From assembly GCF_006385675.1 (NCBI RefSeq), contig NZ_VFRR01000006.1, positions 86,050 to 150,049 on the forward strand: a stretch of DNA of 64,000 bases, in the 5' to 3' direction. Position numbers and translations under genes: made by a program. The notes beneath the pieces were generated by a model. It had not been told where the DNA came from. It did no database searches and saw nothing but the letters and a program-made list of their open reading frames with translations. Of the stretch, positions 7,744-15,857 are shown piece after piece. Positions within the stretch are counted from its first letter, which is position 1. Each line of letters starts with the position of its first letter. This DNA is from Maribrevibacterium harenarium (GTDB taxonomy: Bacteria; Pseudomonadota; Gammaproteobacteria; Pseudomonadales; Marinomonadaceae).

Positions 7744-9120
7744 TCACCATTGGTAGGAAAGGGTAAGTTGGTGATAGCCACCGATTTGAGGCCAGAGCCA
7801 GTTTTTTGCTTTTTGTTGCTCAGTGTTTGAACCTGTAGAATCACCTCCTCCCTTACGGTCACTGGGAGAATCCAACAGTTTGCGCACCTCACTGAAAGGT
7901 ATAATTTGTTGGAAAGTATAAGCGAGTCGCCAGTTGTTGGGCTGATAGTTTAATGTCAGTTTGGGGACCCAAAGGGTATCGCTAAACTCGTCGCTTCCAT
8001 TGTTAAATTGGTTCGCTAGCAGGATGATTCTCAGCTCACTTTTATTAGTAGAGCTAATTTTTATATCCCCAATCAAGTTGTCCCAAGACAGCTCGACATT
8101 TTCCCACTGCCAATCTCGACCTAAACGTAGCGCTAGAAACTCCGAATCAGCTGATATATCGCCGGTAATAGCGTGTATCGTAGAAAGTAGCGCCCCTTCA
8201 ATCACGCTCCCAGATTCGACGCTATTCCACGCTTTATCAGATAGACGCAGGTAAGTACTGGCATCAAAGCTCACTATATCCCGGTAAACACCTAGCCACG
8301 CGCTATCCCAACGCCAACCAATATAATGTTGATCACGCCGGAAGTCGGATTGCCAGCTATCATATTGACTTACCGCGACACCATCAAAATAGAGCTGCGT
8401 ATCTAGCTTTTCGCTATAAGACTGAATATCGACTTCAACTCCTGAACGAACTGGACGTATCTGCCATTGTGCAGTTTGGACAGTTGGGTGATTCAGCGCC
8501 TGTTGCTGATAGCTGATGTAATGATCAAACAGGTTAAACGAAGCCCCCGCATACGGACCTAAATGGGCAGAGTGGTCGAGAGAGACATTATGTTGGTCAG
8601 TATCAGTTAATGATACCGAAAGCCCCCCATGCAACCCCGTTGCAGAGGAGTCCTGCCCAACCCAAACGGAGAAAGGCTCAGTTTGTAATTTCGCCAAGCC
8701 ATTAGCATATCCAGAATCCAAACGCCCCAACTGAGCTTCAAGCGTAGCCTTGTTGTTAAACTCCCAGCTTCCTGAAAGATAAGTTTGAGAATATTCACTT
8801 AGCTGGCTACCACTAAACTCAGTCGACGTAAATTTCTCTTGCCACTCCAAATGGTCGGAAAAGCGCTCTCCTCCTATGCAAGCAGCTACCTTGCCATCAT
8901 AACTTTTAGGCAGGCAATACTGCGCCGTGAATAGATGACCTTGGTGAACGCCATAGCCGTTTTCATCATTATAGAAGCGTTCAACTTCTAACTCATAAGA
9001 AAGCTCGGAGCGATCAGAAACCGAAGGCACTAAGGATAGCTGGGGCGACCATAACAATGGTTGCGCAACAACAGACAACGGAGTAAGCAGCAAAAGCCAC
9101 GGGGAAAAGAATGATTTCAT
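7744..9120 (-). CDS. Probable outer-membrane beta-barrel protein, unknown function
   Basis: The 458-residue product begins with a signal peptide (cleavage likely after SVVAQ, about residue 19) and continues as alternating polar/aromatic strands. It ends in LTLSYQW, an aromatic C-terminus typical of substrates of the outer-membrane insertion machinery. I do not recognise the family. A Gly/Ser/Lys-rich loop (near RKGGGDSTGS) lies close to the end, between the last predicted strands. It follows the large lipoprotein gene in the same direction, with a hairpin terminator in the 56-base gap, so it is likely partly co-expressed. A role as channel or anchor for the lipoprotein is only inference. Confidence 0.72.
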   Translation of the reverse strand: MKSFFSPWLLLLTPLSVVAQPLLWSPQLSLVPSVSDRSELSYELEVERFYNDENGYGVHQGHLFTAQYCLPKSYDGKVAACIGGERFSDHLEWQEKFTSTEFSGSQLSEYSQTYLSGSWEFNNKATLEAQLGRLDSGYANGLAKLQTEPFSVWVGQDSSATGLHGGLSVSLTDTDQHNVSLDHSAHLGPYAGASFNLFDHYISYQQQALNHPTVQTAQWQIRPVRSGVEVDIQSYSEKLDTQLYFDGVAVSQYDSWQSDFRRDQHYIGWRWDSAWLGVYRDIVSFDASTYLRLSDKAWNSVESGSVIEGALLSTIHAITGDISADSEFLALRLGRDWQWENVELSWDNLIGDIKISSTNKSELRIILLANQFNNGSDEFSDTLWVPKLTLNYQPNNWRLAYTFQQIIPFSEVRKLLDSPSDRKGGGDSTGSNTEQQKAKNWLWPQIGGYHQLTLSYQW

Positions 9121-9136
9121 CCGATACTCATTACAA

Positions 9137-9160
9137 AAAGGGCGGCTAATGCCGCCCTTT
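9137..9160 (-). terminator. Rho-independent terminator between lipoprotein and barrel genes
   Basis: AAAGGGCGGC-TAAT-GCCGCCCTTT is a 10-bp perfect stem 16 bases after the lipoprotein stop, followed on the minus strand by a short T run. It probably ends most lipoprotein transcripts and lets a fraction reach the barrel gene. Confidence 0.82.
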
Positions 9161-9176
9161 GTAGGTAGACTAGCGT

Positions 9177-11726
9177 TTAGTCTATTAAAGGTACAATCTC
9201 GAAATCACGGAACTGAATAACCGGCTCACCTTGGTTATTTTCAACCAATTGACCTACATTGACACCGTCCACACGGACAAGTGCATTGTAGTCCTGGCCG
9301 ACTAGTGGTTCTTGGAATTTCAAAATTAATTGACCACCGTCGTTGTCTGTTACTGTTACGTTAAACGTTTCATTTACAGGCTGCGACTCTGGATCTGAAT
9401 GCATATGGCAATCTGCCCCGCCCGTGTAGTAGTAACAATGCTCCCATTCGTACTCTCCTTTAACCAACTCAACGCTAGCCGTGAGATGTAAACCTTCATC
9501 GCCAAGACCTACCAGAGAGACAGCACCGTTATCTGATGTTGTTAGGTCTAGACCTTCACCAATTGCAATATCGAACTGGATGTCACCTGAAAGAACTTCA
9601 GACATATTTCCATCAGTCAGGTTAAAGCCAATATACATATCTTCTGCAATTGTGCTTTGTACCCATGCTTGGACACTATCAACGTCCATTGATCCGGTTA
9701 ATTCGGAGTCGGTATAACCGTAAGAATATTGGACATTTCGAGCTCCACCTAATGCGATGGTGTCAAAGCTAGAATCAGCTAACGTATCGACATAGAAGGA
9801 GTTATAGGAATCTAAGAACCACATACCTATATCTGCAGGGTCTGAGTACGAAACGGCTAGACTTCCATATTCTCCCAAACCAAAATCAACATATTTCTCT
9901 ACCCATTCTTGAAGGTAGGATTGCAAAGTCGCTTCATCAGAAAAGTTAGATGAACTGTTACGCCAATTATATGCACTCATTTCTAAGCCATCTGAGTTGT
10001 ATTCAGATACTTGAGTTGCATAAGCGATGTTGAAAGCCCAGTCTGAGTAAAGTTCTGAATCGAGTTTACTCACTTCATCTAGATTAGATTCGGACACACG
10101 GAAGTCTACCACTCTTTGAGAAACCAACTGTTCACTCAGACTCGCCGGTGTTTCTGCTAAGTAGCTCGTCATAACATCAATAAGAGGTTGATTTAATGGA
10201 GTGAAATCAAACGTTAGACGATAACCAACGAAAAGCTCCTCACCGTTATAGGTTTCGGTTAACTCCTCGAATGTATAAGGTAAGCTAATCGTACCTGCAT
10301 TGTAGTATGCCTCTTCTAAGTCATACTCGAAATTGTCTATTGCCGAGTCTGAAATTACAGCGCCCTCAGGGAAAGTAATATTGGCACCGATGGAAGACGT
10401 CTCACCACCGAAAGTCAGTTTACCTTGGAGTCCCATACCAGTAATTGACATGGCAATGTCACCGGTTTCGTAAGCTGACTCATCAAGCAACACTGCAAGA
10501 TGCGCGTCAGCAACAAACTCCAGATTATTACTAAAGTCTTTTAGGGTCAGACCCTTTAGCGCTAGGCTCATACCAGAATCAGCAGAAGCAAGGGCGGGCG
10601 CGCTGTCTGTTTCAGATCGGATCAAGTCGATAACAGATTCGCCAAGCTTGGTTTTCAGCTCTGCTCCCCCTACATCTGAGAACGATAACGTGTAGGCCTG
10701 ATCAGCAGTAACCGTGAATGAAGATACAGATAGAGACTCGGTTGTATCACCATTGCCTTCAACGGACTTGATATAATCTAACTCCATATCAACAACATAG
10801 TTGGTGAGCTGACCAGTGCTGTTTATGTCTGTGGATTGGAAAATTAAGCCTTTTACCGATGCGCCTGATTCATTAATAGTAACATCGTAACCACTACCTT
10901 GACTGATAACAAAATAGCTATCTGCAACCATATCGGATAGTTGAGATTCAAATGTGGTTTGATCGATTTCGTTTACAAAGCCATCAATCAAAGCACTAAG
11001 AGTGACTACCATGGCACCATACATAGGCGCAACTGCATCACCGGATACAGCGGCTTCAAGATCTGCCCCATAGGTTTCATACGCGGCTTGCATGTCTTGA
11101 CTGGTGAGCTTATTTAGATAGGTCTTTGCATTCGCTACCAGAGCTTTACCTTGGGCGATTTTATCGTCCAAATTATTAGCAGTAACAGTCCCGCCAGTCG
11201 TTGTACCGTCGCTGCCATCTACACCATTACAAATCTCTGCTGTGTCTGAAGTGACCACATCACCGCTAGAGTTTTTGGTACCGAACGTAAATTTCCAACC
11301 GCCTGCGGTACAGCTACTGTTGCTTGTTGTCGCGGCCACTTTTTCAAAGAATGCGCTATCGCCGTCATTACCATCTAAACCATTCTGACCAGCAGCACCA
11401 GTATCACCCTTATCACCTTTCGCGCCTGTAGCACCATCCTCACCGTGACAAATATATTGTGTTTGAACTATCTCTCTCTCATCCAATTTGCCGTTAGCAG
11501 GGTTATCATCATTACCCCACGTAATCTTTATGCCACCATTGGTACCACACTCAGAACTACCTAAAGATTCGATAGCAGACTGAGCCACAATTGCTTGGCC
11601 AGTGACAATTCCAAGTTCGCCTGTGATATTGGTAGGCGTTGATGTCTGATTATCGGTGTCTTCCACCGTCGCCACGGTATCTTCAGGAGCACAACCAGTA
11701 ATAAGAGCCGCTGAGGCAAGTGCCAC
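9177..11726 (-). CDS. Large secreted lipoprotein with DUF7151-like and collagen-like segments
   Basis: The product has 849 residues from the GTG used here. A lipobox (ITGC, Cys12) marks it as a lipoprotein. Two DUF7151-like cysteine modules follow: one with CGTNGGIKITWG and a Ca-like ANGKLDEREI segment, one with CTAGGWKFTFG. Between them is a Gly-X-Y stretch of about eight collagen-like triplets. The remainder is Asp/Ser/Thr-rich and beta-rich, with no family I recognise; a CYYYTGGADCHMH motif lies near the end. The chosen start lacks a positive n-region and a ribosome site, whereas the upstream frame reads KLLKRSRVSLA after an AGAGGA site with no usual start codon. It is probably surface exposed. 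Confidence 0.75.
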   Translation of the reverse strand: MALASAALITGCAPEDTVATVEDTDNQTSTPTNITGELGIVTGQAIVAQSAIESLGSSECGTNGGIKITWGNDDNPANGKLDEREIVQTQYICHGEDGATGAKGDKGDTGAAGQNGLDGNDGDSAFFEKVAATTSNSSCTAGGWKFTFGTKNSSGDVVTSDTAEICNGVDGSDGTTTGGTVTANNLDDKIAQGKALVANAKTYLNKLTSQDMQAAYETYGADLEAAVSGDAVAPMYGAMVVTLSALIDGFVNEIDQTTFESQLSDMVADSYFVISQGSGYDVTINESGASVKGLIFQSTDINSTGQLTNYVVDMELDYIKSVEGNGDTTESLSVSSFTVTADQAYTLSFSDVGGAELKTKLGESVIDLIRSETDSAPALASADSGMSLALKGLTLKDFSNNLEFVADAHLAVLLDESAYETGDIAMSITGMGLQGKLTFGGETSSIGANITFPEGAVISDSAIDNFEYDLEEAYYNAGTISLPYTFEELTETYNGEELFVGYRLTFDFTPLNQPLIDVMTSYLAETPASLSEQLVSQRVVDFRVSESNLDEVSKLDSELYSDWAFNIAYATQVSEYNSDGLEMSAYNWRNSSSNFSDEATLQSYLQEWVEKYVDFGLGEYGSLAVSYSDPADIGMWFLDSYNSFYVDTLADSSFDTIALGGARNVQYSYGYTDSELTGSMDVDSVQAWVQSTIAEDMYIGFNLTDGNMSEVLSGDIQFDIAIGEGLDLTTSDNGAVSLVGLGDEGLHLTASVELVKGEYEWEHCYYYTGGADCHMHSDPESQPVNETFNVTVTDNDGGQLILKFQEPLVGQDYNALVRVDGVNVGQLVENNQGEPVIQFRDFEIVPLID
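10543..10555. repeat. In-gene copy of the AGGGTCAGACCCT palindrome
   Basis: The exact 13-base palindrome seen at the intergenic loci occurs in frame inside the lipoprotein gene, where it contributes KGLTL. MutY ends in the similar peptide EGLTL, encoded by another copy. Confidence 0.8.
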
Positions 11727-11791
11727 AGCAAGAGAGACGCGGGAGCGTTTTAAGAGCTTGGTGAAGTTTCCTCTATTTCCTAGTTTTCTTC

Positions 11792-11858
11792 GTTCATGTG
11801 GTTAGCGCTAATTCCGTATCCGTGTACTAACCAGTTGGTTATGTGAAACCACATGAAC
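11792..11858. promoter_or_regulatory. Nested inverted repeats before the lipoprotein gene
   Basis: GTTCATGTGGTT at 11792-11803 is the exact reverse complement of AACCACATGAAC at 11847-11858. Between them lies a second symmetric site, TAACCA-GT-TGGTTA at 11828-11841. The set sits about 20-90 bases upstream of the lipoprotein ribosome site, so it may be an operator or a leader RNA structure. Confidence 0.5.
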
Positions 11859-12055
11859 CTATTTGTAAATCGACCGTTAGATTACTGTGGCTTTGTGTAA
11901 AAATAAAGACGTTAGATCAATATTTGCTCGAAAATCACCCGCACAGCTGGGTTATCGAGACAATAACGAGGCATAAGGCTCTGTTGCGCAGCGACCTTAC
12001 AAGCTTGCTTGTGGAGCCAGTAACAGTAGCCTGATGGCGAAAGGGGCAGAAGTTC

Positions 12056-12070
12056 ACCCGCACAGCGGGT
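12056..12070. repeat. REP-like hairpin at the end of the SCO gene
   Basis: ACCCGC-ACA-GCGGGT is a perfect 6-bp stem with the same ACA loop as the GCTCGC-type REP hairpins. It lies 2 bases beyond the SCO stop codon. The TCCTAC tail is absent in this copy. Confidence 0.7.
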
Positions 12071-12072
12071 TT

Positions 12073-12657
12073 TTAAAGCGCCTTTTGGATGGCAGCAGCG
12101 ATTTCTTCCGGCTTAGAGTCGTGGTAGAGGTATTCTTTGATTTGGTTATCGCGGCCAATCAGGTAAATGCGGGCACTATGGTCAACGGTGTAGCCCATGG
12201 CAGAGTCTGGGGTTTCCACCATGCGGTAGAAAGCGCCATACTGTTTTACCACCTTGTCGATTTCTTCTTTAGTGCCGGTCACGCCGATAAAGCGTTTATC
12301 GAAGAAGCCGACATAGCGCGCTAGGTGCTCCACGTTATCCCGCTTGGGATCAACACTAACGAAGATGGTTTGGGTCTGGTTGACCACTTCTTCCGATAGT
12401 TGTTTCATCGCTACTTTGACATTCGCGAGGGACAGTGGGCAGATATCGGGGCAGTGGGTGTAGCCAAAGAAGACCAGTTTTAGCTTGTCGTCAAAGTCAC
12501 TCAGGGAAACCGGACCTTTGTCACTGGTTAGGGTAAAGTCGCCACCCAAGCGGCCATTATTGCTGTTAGCGTTATCGCCAATCATGATGATGGCAACGGA
12601 TAACAACAGCACGAAGGCAATTAAGGCAGGAAAAACAACGATCGGTTTCAGCTTCAT
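12073..12657 (-). CDS. SCO1/SenC/PrrC family copper chaperone
   Basis: The 194-residue product is anchored by one N-terminal membrane segment (about residues 6-26) with a thioredoxin-like periplasmic domain. The copper ligands are visible: Cys69 and Cys73 in CPDIC, and His160 in VDHSA. SCO proteins deliver copper to the CuA site of cytochrome c oxidase or act as thiol oxidoreductases. It follows, by 21 bases, an unknown membrane-anchored gene in the same direction, so the two probably form an operon. No oxidase genes are in the window. Confidence 0.93.
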   Translation of the reverse strand: MKLKPIVVFPALIAFVLLLSVAIIMIGDNANSNNGRLGGDFTLTSDKGPVSLSDFDDKLKLVFFGYTHCPDICPLSLANVKVAMKQLSEEVVNQTQTIFVSVDPKRDNVEHLARYVGFFDKRFIGVTGTKEEIDKVVKQYGAFYRMVETPDSAMGYTVDHSARIYLIGRDNQIKEYLYHDSKPEEIAAAIQKAL

Positions 12658-12678
12658 GAGTAACTCTTCAATTCAACG

Positions 12679-13119
12679 TTAATGAGAGATAGAAAACTCG
12701 TACACAATTGGCGCCACGTTGGCTTCCGGTACGGAAATGGACATCAGCCAATCCATCTTCTCGGTGGTACATACAGGGATTCTAATGTTTCCGCGATAGA
12801 GAGTACCTTGGGCTAGGTCAAGTTGGTACTCGTTCAGGCCCATATACATGGTTTTTCCTTCTAATTTCACCGCAAGCTTTGGCACTAGCTGCTCAGAGCC
12901 TGCTGGCAAGGTAAATTCTACTGGCACTTCACCCGTGGTTTTAATTCCCTCTGGGAAGTTCAGTTGAATACCACCGAAAGTTTCACACTGGCCGTTTTGG
13001 CTGTCGCATATTAATGGCGTGCCTTGGGCGGTGCTACCCTCTTGGGATTTAATCACCAATGCGGTTAAAAGCGCTCCGAGGAAGCTGATGGCAAAGAGTT
13101 TAACAAATGGATTTTTCAC
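12679..13119 (-). CDS. Membrane-anchored periplasmic protein of unknown function, paired with SCO
   Basis: The 146-residue product has an N-terminal hydrophobic helix (about residues 6-23) and a predicted beta-rich periplasmic domain. Three cysteines are seen in the mature part: two in LICDSQNGQC and one in RIPVCTTEK; a Met-rich YMGLNEY patch is near the middle. I do not recognise the family. Because it is directly upstream of a SCO gene with only a 21-base gap, a role in copper handling or oxidase assembly is a reasonable guess, but the sequence alone does not show it. Confidence 0.7.
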   Translation of the reverse strand: MKNPFVKLFAISFLGALLTALVIKSQEGSTAQGTPLICDSQNGQCETFGGIQLNFPEGIKTTGEVPVEFTLPAGSEQLVPKLAVKLEGKTMYMGLNEYQLDLAQGTLYRGNIRIPVCTTEKMDWLMSISVPEANVAPIVYEFSISH

Positions 13120-13273
13120 ACACGCCCCAGTAACAATTTAAAAACCCGTCAATAATGCCATAAGCCGCCTGATTCTGTAATCTTTGCGCAACCGCAAACG
13201 ACTATTGTTGCCGCTGTTTCCCTATGGCGAGTACAATCCCCCAACTTTCCAATTTTTTGAAGGATGCGCTTCC

Positions 13274-14869
13274 TTGACTGACTTATACACTGCGCTGGAC
13301 AAACTTGATCAGTTTCTTCAGCACGACTCAGGGCGCGATGCCGTACGTTTTTTCCGAGGTGTGGAGCGCGAAGCTCTGCGAGTCAATAAAGACAGCGGAC
13401 GTATTTCAAAGCAGCCTCACCCGAAAGCTTTGGGCTCTGCGCTGACCCACGGAGCCATTACTACCGATTACTCGGAAGCCCTTATGGAGTTTATCACCGG
13501 TGTGTATGACTCAGTGGAAGGGGTATTGGGTGAACTAAACGATATACACTTGGTTACCAACCATGCCTTGGCGAAGTTGGATGAATGCCTCTGGCCGGGC
13601 AGTATGCCTTGCCATTTAGAAGGTCATGACGAAGTGCCCATTGCCTATTATGGTGAGTCCAACGTAGGCCAATTAAAGCGTGTCTACCGAGAAGGTCTGT
13701 CTAACCGCTATGGCCGCATTATGCAATGTATCGCCGGTATGCATTACAACTTCTCATTTAGTGAGACCTTCTGGGATTACTTGGCTGATCTACGCCAGGT
13801 GGATGTATCCACGCCAGAGCAACGTCAGCAGTTCAAATCAGAGCAGTACTTTGCTTTGATCCGTAACTTCCGCCGTAAATCTTGGCTGTTGTCCCTATTA
13901 TTTGGGGCGTCCCCAGCCATTGACTCTAGCTTCTTGCCGCAAAAGCCCCAAGGTCTCGCGGAGCTGGGTGGCAACACTTGGGTTGGCCACGGGGCCACTT
14001 CCCTACGTATGAGCGATATGGGCTATCAAAACAAGGCTCAGGCCGGTTTATACGTGTGCTACAACGAAGTTGATACCTATATCAAAACCATCAAGGGTGC
14101 ACTACGTACCCCTTATGAAGATTACGAGCGAATTGGTTTAAAAGTTGATGGTAAATACCGCCAACTTAGCACCAATTTGCTGCAAATCGAAAATGAATAC
14201 TACAGCGATATCCGCCCGAAACGGGTGACACTGCCTGGGGAACATCCAAGTGCCGCTCTACAGCGACGCGGGGTGGAGTACATCGAAGTGCGTATTATGG
14301 ATATCGACCCCTGCTCACCGATCGGTATGCAAAAGGAAACCTTGTACTTCCTCGACGTATTCTTGATGTGCTGTATGCTTCATGGGGACGAGCGTATGGA
14401 GCCGGAGGTGTGTCGCCAGCTGCGTGAAACACAGCAAGCCATTGCCACCCATGGTCGTGAGCTAGAACGAGCATTTGATTTTGGCCAAGGTCCAGTCCAA
14501 CTGAAACAGCGTGCTCAGGATTTGCTTGGACAGATGGAAACTTTAGCCCGCTTTTTAAGTGAGAAGACTGGCAATGGGGAATACTTAGCAGCGGTGCTTA
14601 AGCAAGAGCACAAGCTGGAAGATATCAGCAAATTGCCAGCCAGCAAGGTGGAAACCTTAAGTGGTGAAGCGGGAAGCTACCAAGCGGCTATGTTAAAGCT
14701 CGCCAATCAACAGATGGCAAGCTGGCTAGCCACACCGATTGATTCTGAATTGGCTGAGAAATTTGCAGCAATGGCGGAGCAGTCGTTGGCGAAGCAGGCC
14801 GAGATTGAAGCCACCGATGTGGTGGATTTCGATACTTTCCTTGCGGACTACATGCAGCCCCAGTGCTAG
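13274..14869 (+). CDS. gshA: Glutamate-cysteine ligase
   Basis: The 531-residue, proteobacterial type 1 enzyme joins glutamate and cysteine with ATP, the first step of glutathione synthesis. The N-terminal FFRGVEREALRVN, the MEFITG segment and the MHYNFSF motif are typical. The frame opens at 13184 with TTG, but that stretch is unlike GshA. A TTG at 13274 is preceded by TGAAGGA with 9-base spacing and gives a start that fits the family, so it is used. The rare TTG may limit expression. A pair of GGGTCTGACCC repeats follows 8 bases after the stop. Confidence 0.95.
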   Translation: MTDLYTALDKLDQFLQHDSGRDAVRFFRGVEREALRVNKDSGRISKQPHPKALGSALTHGAITTDYSEALMEFITGVYDSVEGVLGELNDIHLVTNHALAKLDECLWPGSMPCHLEGHDEVPIAYYGESNVGQLKRVYREGLSNRYGRIMQCIAGMHYNFSFSETFWDYLADLRQVDVSTPEQRQQFKSEQYFALIRNFRRKSWLLSLLFGASPAIDSSFLPQKPQGLAELGGNTWVGHGATSLRMSDMGYQNKAQAGLYVCYNEVDTYIKTIKGALRTPYEDYERIGLKVDGKYRQLSTNLLQIENEYYSDIRPKRVTLPGEHPSAALQRRGVEYIEVRIMDIDPCSPIGMQKETLYFLDVFLMCCMLHGDERMEPEVCRQLRETQQAIATHGRELERAFDFGQGPVQLKQRAQDLLGQMETLARFLSEKTGNGEYLAAVLKQEHKLEDISKLPASKVETLSGEAGSYQAAMLKLANQQMASWLATPIDSELAEKFAAMAEQSLAKQAEIEATDVVDFDTFLADYMQPQC

Positions 14870-14877
14870 TGACTACT

Positions 14878-14961
14878 GGGGTCTGACCCTCCTGGCAGGT
14901 GGGCTTGTTTTAGCCACTGCACTTTCAGGAGGGTCTGACCCCAGCAGCAGGAGGGTCTGAC
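14878..14961. repeat. GGGTCTGACCC repeats between gshA and engB
   Basis: GGGGTCTGACCCTCC at 14878-14892 faces GGAGGGTCTGACCCC at 14928-14942, inverted except for the central base. A third, partial copy starts at 14950 (GGAGGGTCTGAC). The cluster sits between two convergent genes and may act as a bidirectional transcript end. Confidence 0.87.
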
Positions 14962-14984
14962 ACCTCTAATTTGCCCCCGCTAAT

Positions 14985-15605
14985 TTACTCAGGCTCAGGA
15001 AGCTCCAACCACTGCGCTAGTTGCAAACGCAATTCATCAACCCCTTCATTATTAAGCCCAGAGAACATCTGCGCACTGCCCTCTACGCCCATTTCCTGCA
15101 TGGCTTTTTTTACCTGCAGCATGGTGCTTTTCGCAGGGCCACGCTTGAGTTTGTCTGCTTTAGTCAACAAAGCATGAACTCGCACTTGGTTGGCTTTCGC
15201 CCACTCCAGCATCATTAGGTCAAACTCTTTCAATGGATGACGGATATCCATTACCAAGACCACGCCAGTCAAGGAGTGACGATTCATCAAGTAGTCTTGC
15301 ATATGCGCTTGCCAATTTTCTTTCATGGCGACTGGCACTTTAGCAAAACCATATCCAGGCAAATCCACTAGGCGTTTATCGTCGACACTCAAGCCAAAAC
15401 AGTTGATTAACTGCGTACGGCCAGGCGTCTTTGAGGTGCGCGCTAGTTTCTTTTGATCAGCGAGAGTATTCAGGGCAGTAGATTTACCGGCGTTGGAACG
15501 GCCAGCAAAAGCGACCTCTAGACCTTGGTCTAGGGGGCATTGGGAAAGCTTCTCGGCACTTTTGATAAAATGTGCCGAGCGAAAGATCGGGTCATATGGG
15601 GTCAT
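14985..15605 (-). CDS. engB: Ribosome biogenesis GTP-binding protein EngB/YihA
   Basis: The 206-residue GTPase is required for assembly of the large ribosomal subunit. Motifs: P-loop GRSNAGKS (residues 35-42), the switch region KTPGRTQ, DLPGYG and TKADK. The start at 15605 ([13 protein letters not shown]) agrees with the family; the longer frame back to 15794 is not conserved. No clear ribosome site precedes it, and an FNR-like palindrome lies 13 bases before the start. It is divergent from the cytochrome c4 gene, an arrangement common in Pseudomonas and relatives. Confidence 0.95.
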   Translation of the reverse strand: MTPYDPIFRSAHFIKSAEKLSQCPLDQGLEVAFAGRSNAGKSTALNTLADQKKLARTSKTPGRTQLINCFGLSVDDKRLVDLPGYGFAKVPVAMKENWQAHMQDYLMNRHSLTGVVLVMDIRHPLKEFDLMMLEWAKANQVRVHALLTKADKLKRGPAKSTMLQVKKAMQEMGVEGSAQMFSGLNNEGVDELRLQLAQWLELPEPE

Positions 15606-15617
15606 AGGGGTAAATTT

Positions 15618-15631
15618 TTGATATTGATCAA
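15618..15631. promoter_or_regulatory. FNR/ANR box between engB and cytochrome c4
   Basis: TTGATATTGATCAA matches the FNR/ANR consensus TTGAT-N4-ATCAA exactly in both halves. Its centre is about 58 bases before the predicted start of cytochrome c4 transcription, so it could activate or repress that gene with oxygen supply; it also lies in the engB leader. Confidence 0.68.
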
Positions 15632-15647
15632 TATAAATTGTTTGTCG

Positions 15648-15676
15648 TTCACGTTTTTTTCTTGGTTGTATATAAT
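15648..15676 (+). promoter_or_regulatory. Probable sigma70 promoter of cytochrome c4
   Basis: A -35 element TTCACG (15648-15653) and a perfect -10 TATAAT (15671-15676) are separated by 17 bases. Transcription would start near 15683, about 175 bases before the cytochrome c4 start codon. Confidence 0.55.
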
Positions 15677-15857
15677 GCCTGCCAATTAGTTTATTTGCTA
15701 TGCTTCGGCGTGTTTTTACACAAGTGGTCACACTTGGCTCGCTTAAGTAGAGCATCGTCGCCAACGGGCGGACTAAAATAAGGGCAAAATACAATATTGG
15801 CGACCATTTGCCAGAATGGCCTCGTCACATTTTTCGATTGAACGTCAGGGGCAGCGA

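Larger units (their letters stand above)
11727..12072. other. Intergenic region upstream of the lipoprotein gene
   Basis: This 346-base gap has no convincing gene. From left to right it holds the probable ribosome site AGAGGA of the lipoprotein gene (11769-11774, minus), a nested pair of inverted repeats (11792-11858), a weak hairpin ACCCGC-ACA-GCTGGGT (11937-11952), a small ACAAGC-TT-GCTTGT hairpin near 12000-12013, and a REP-like hairpin (12056-12070) touching the end of the SCO gene. The last three together resemble a paired REP unit. Confidence 0.6.

Noticed and set aside
13184..13273. N-terminal extension of GshA
   Set aside because: The extra 30 residues are basic/hydrophobic and unlike GshA; the TTG at 13274 has a well-placed ribosome site.
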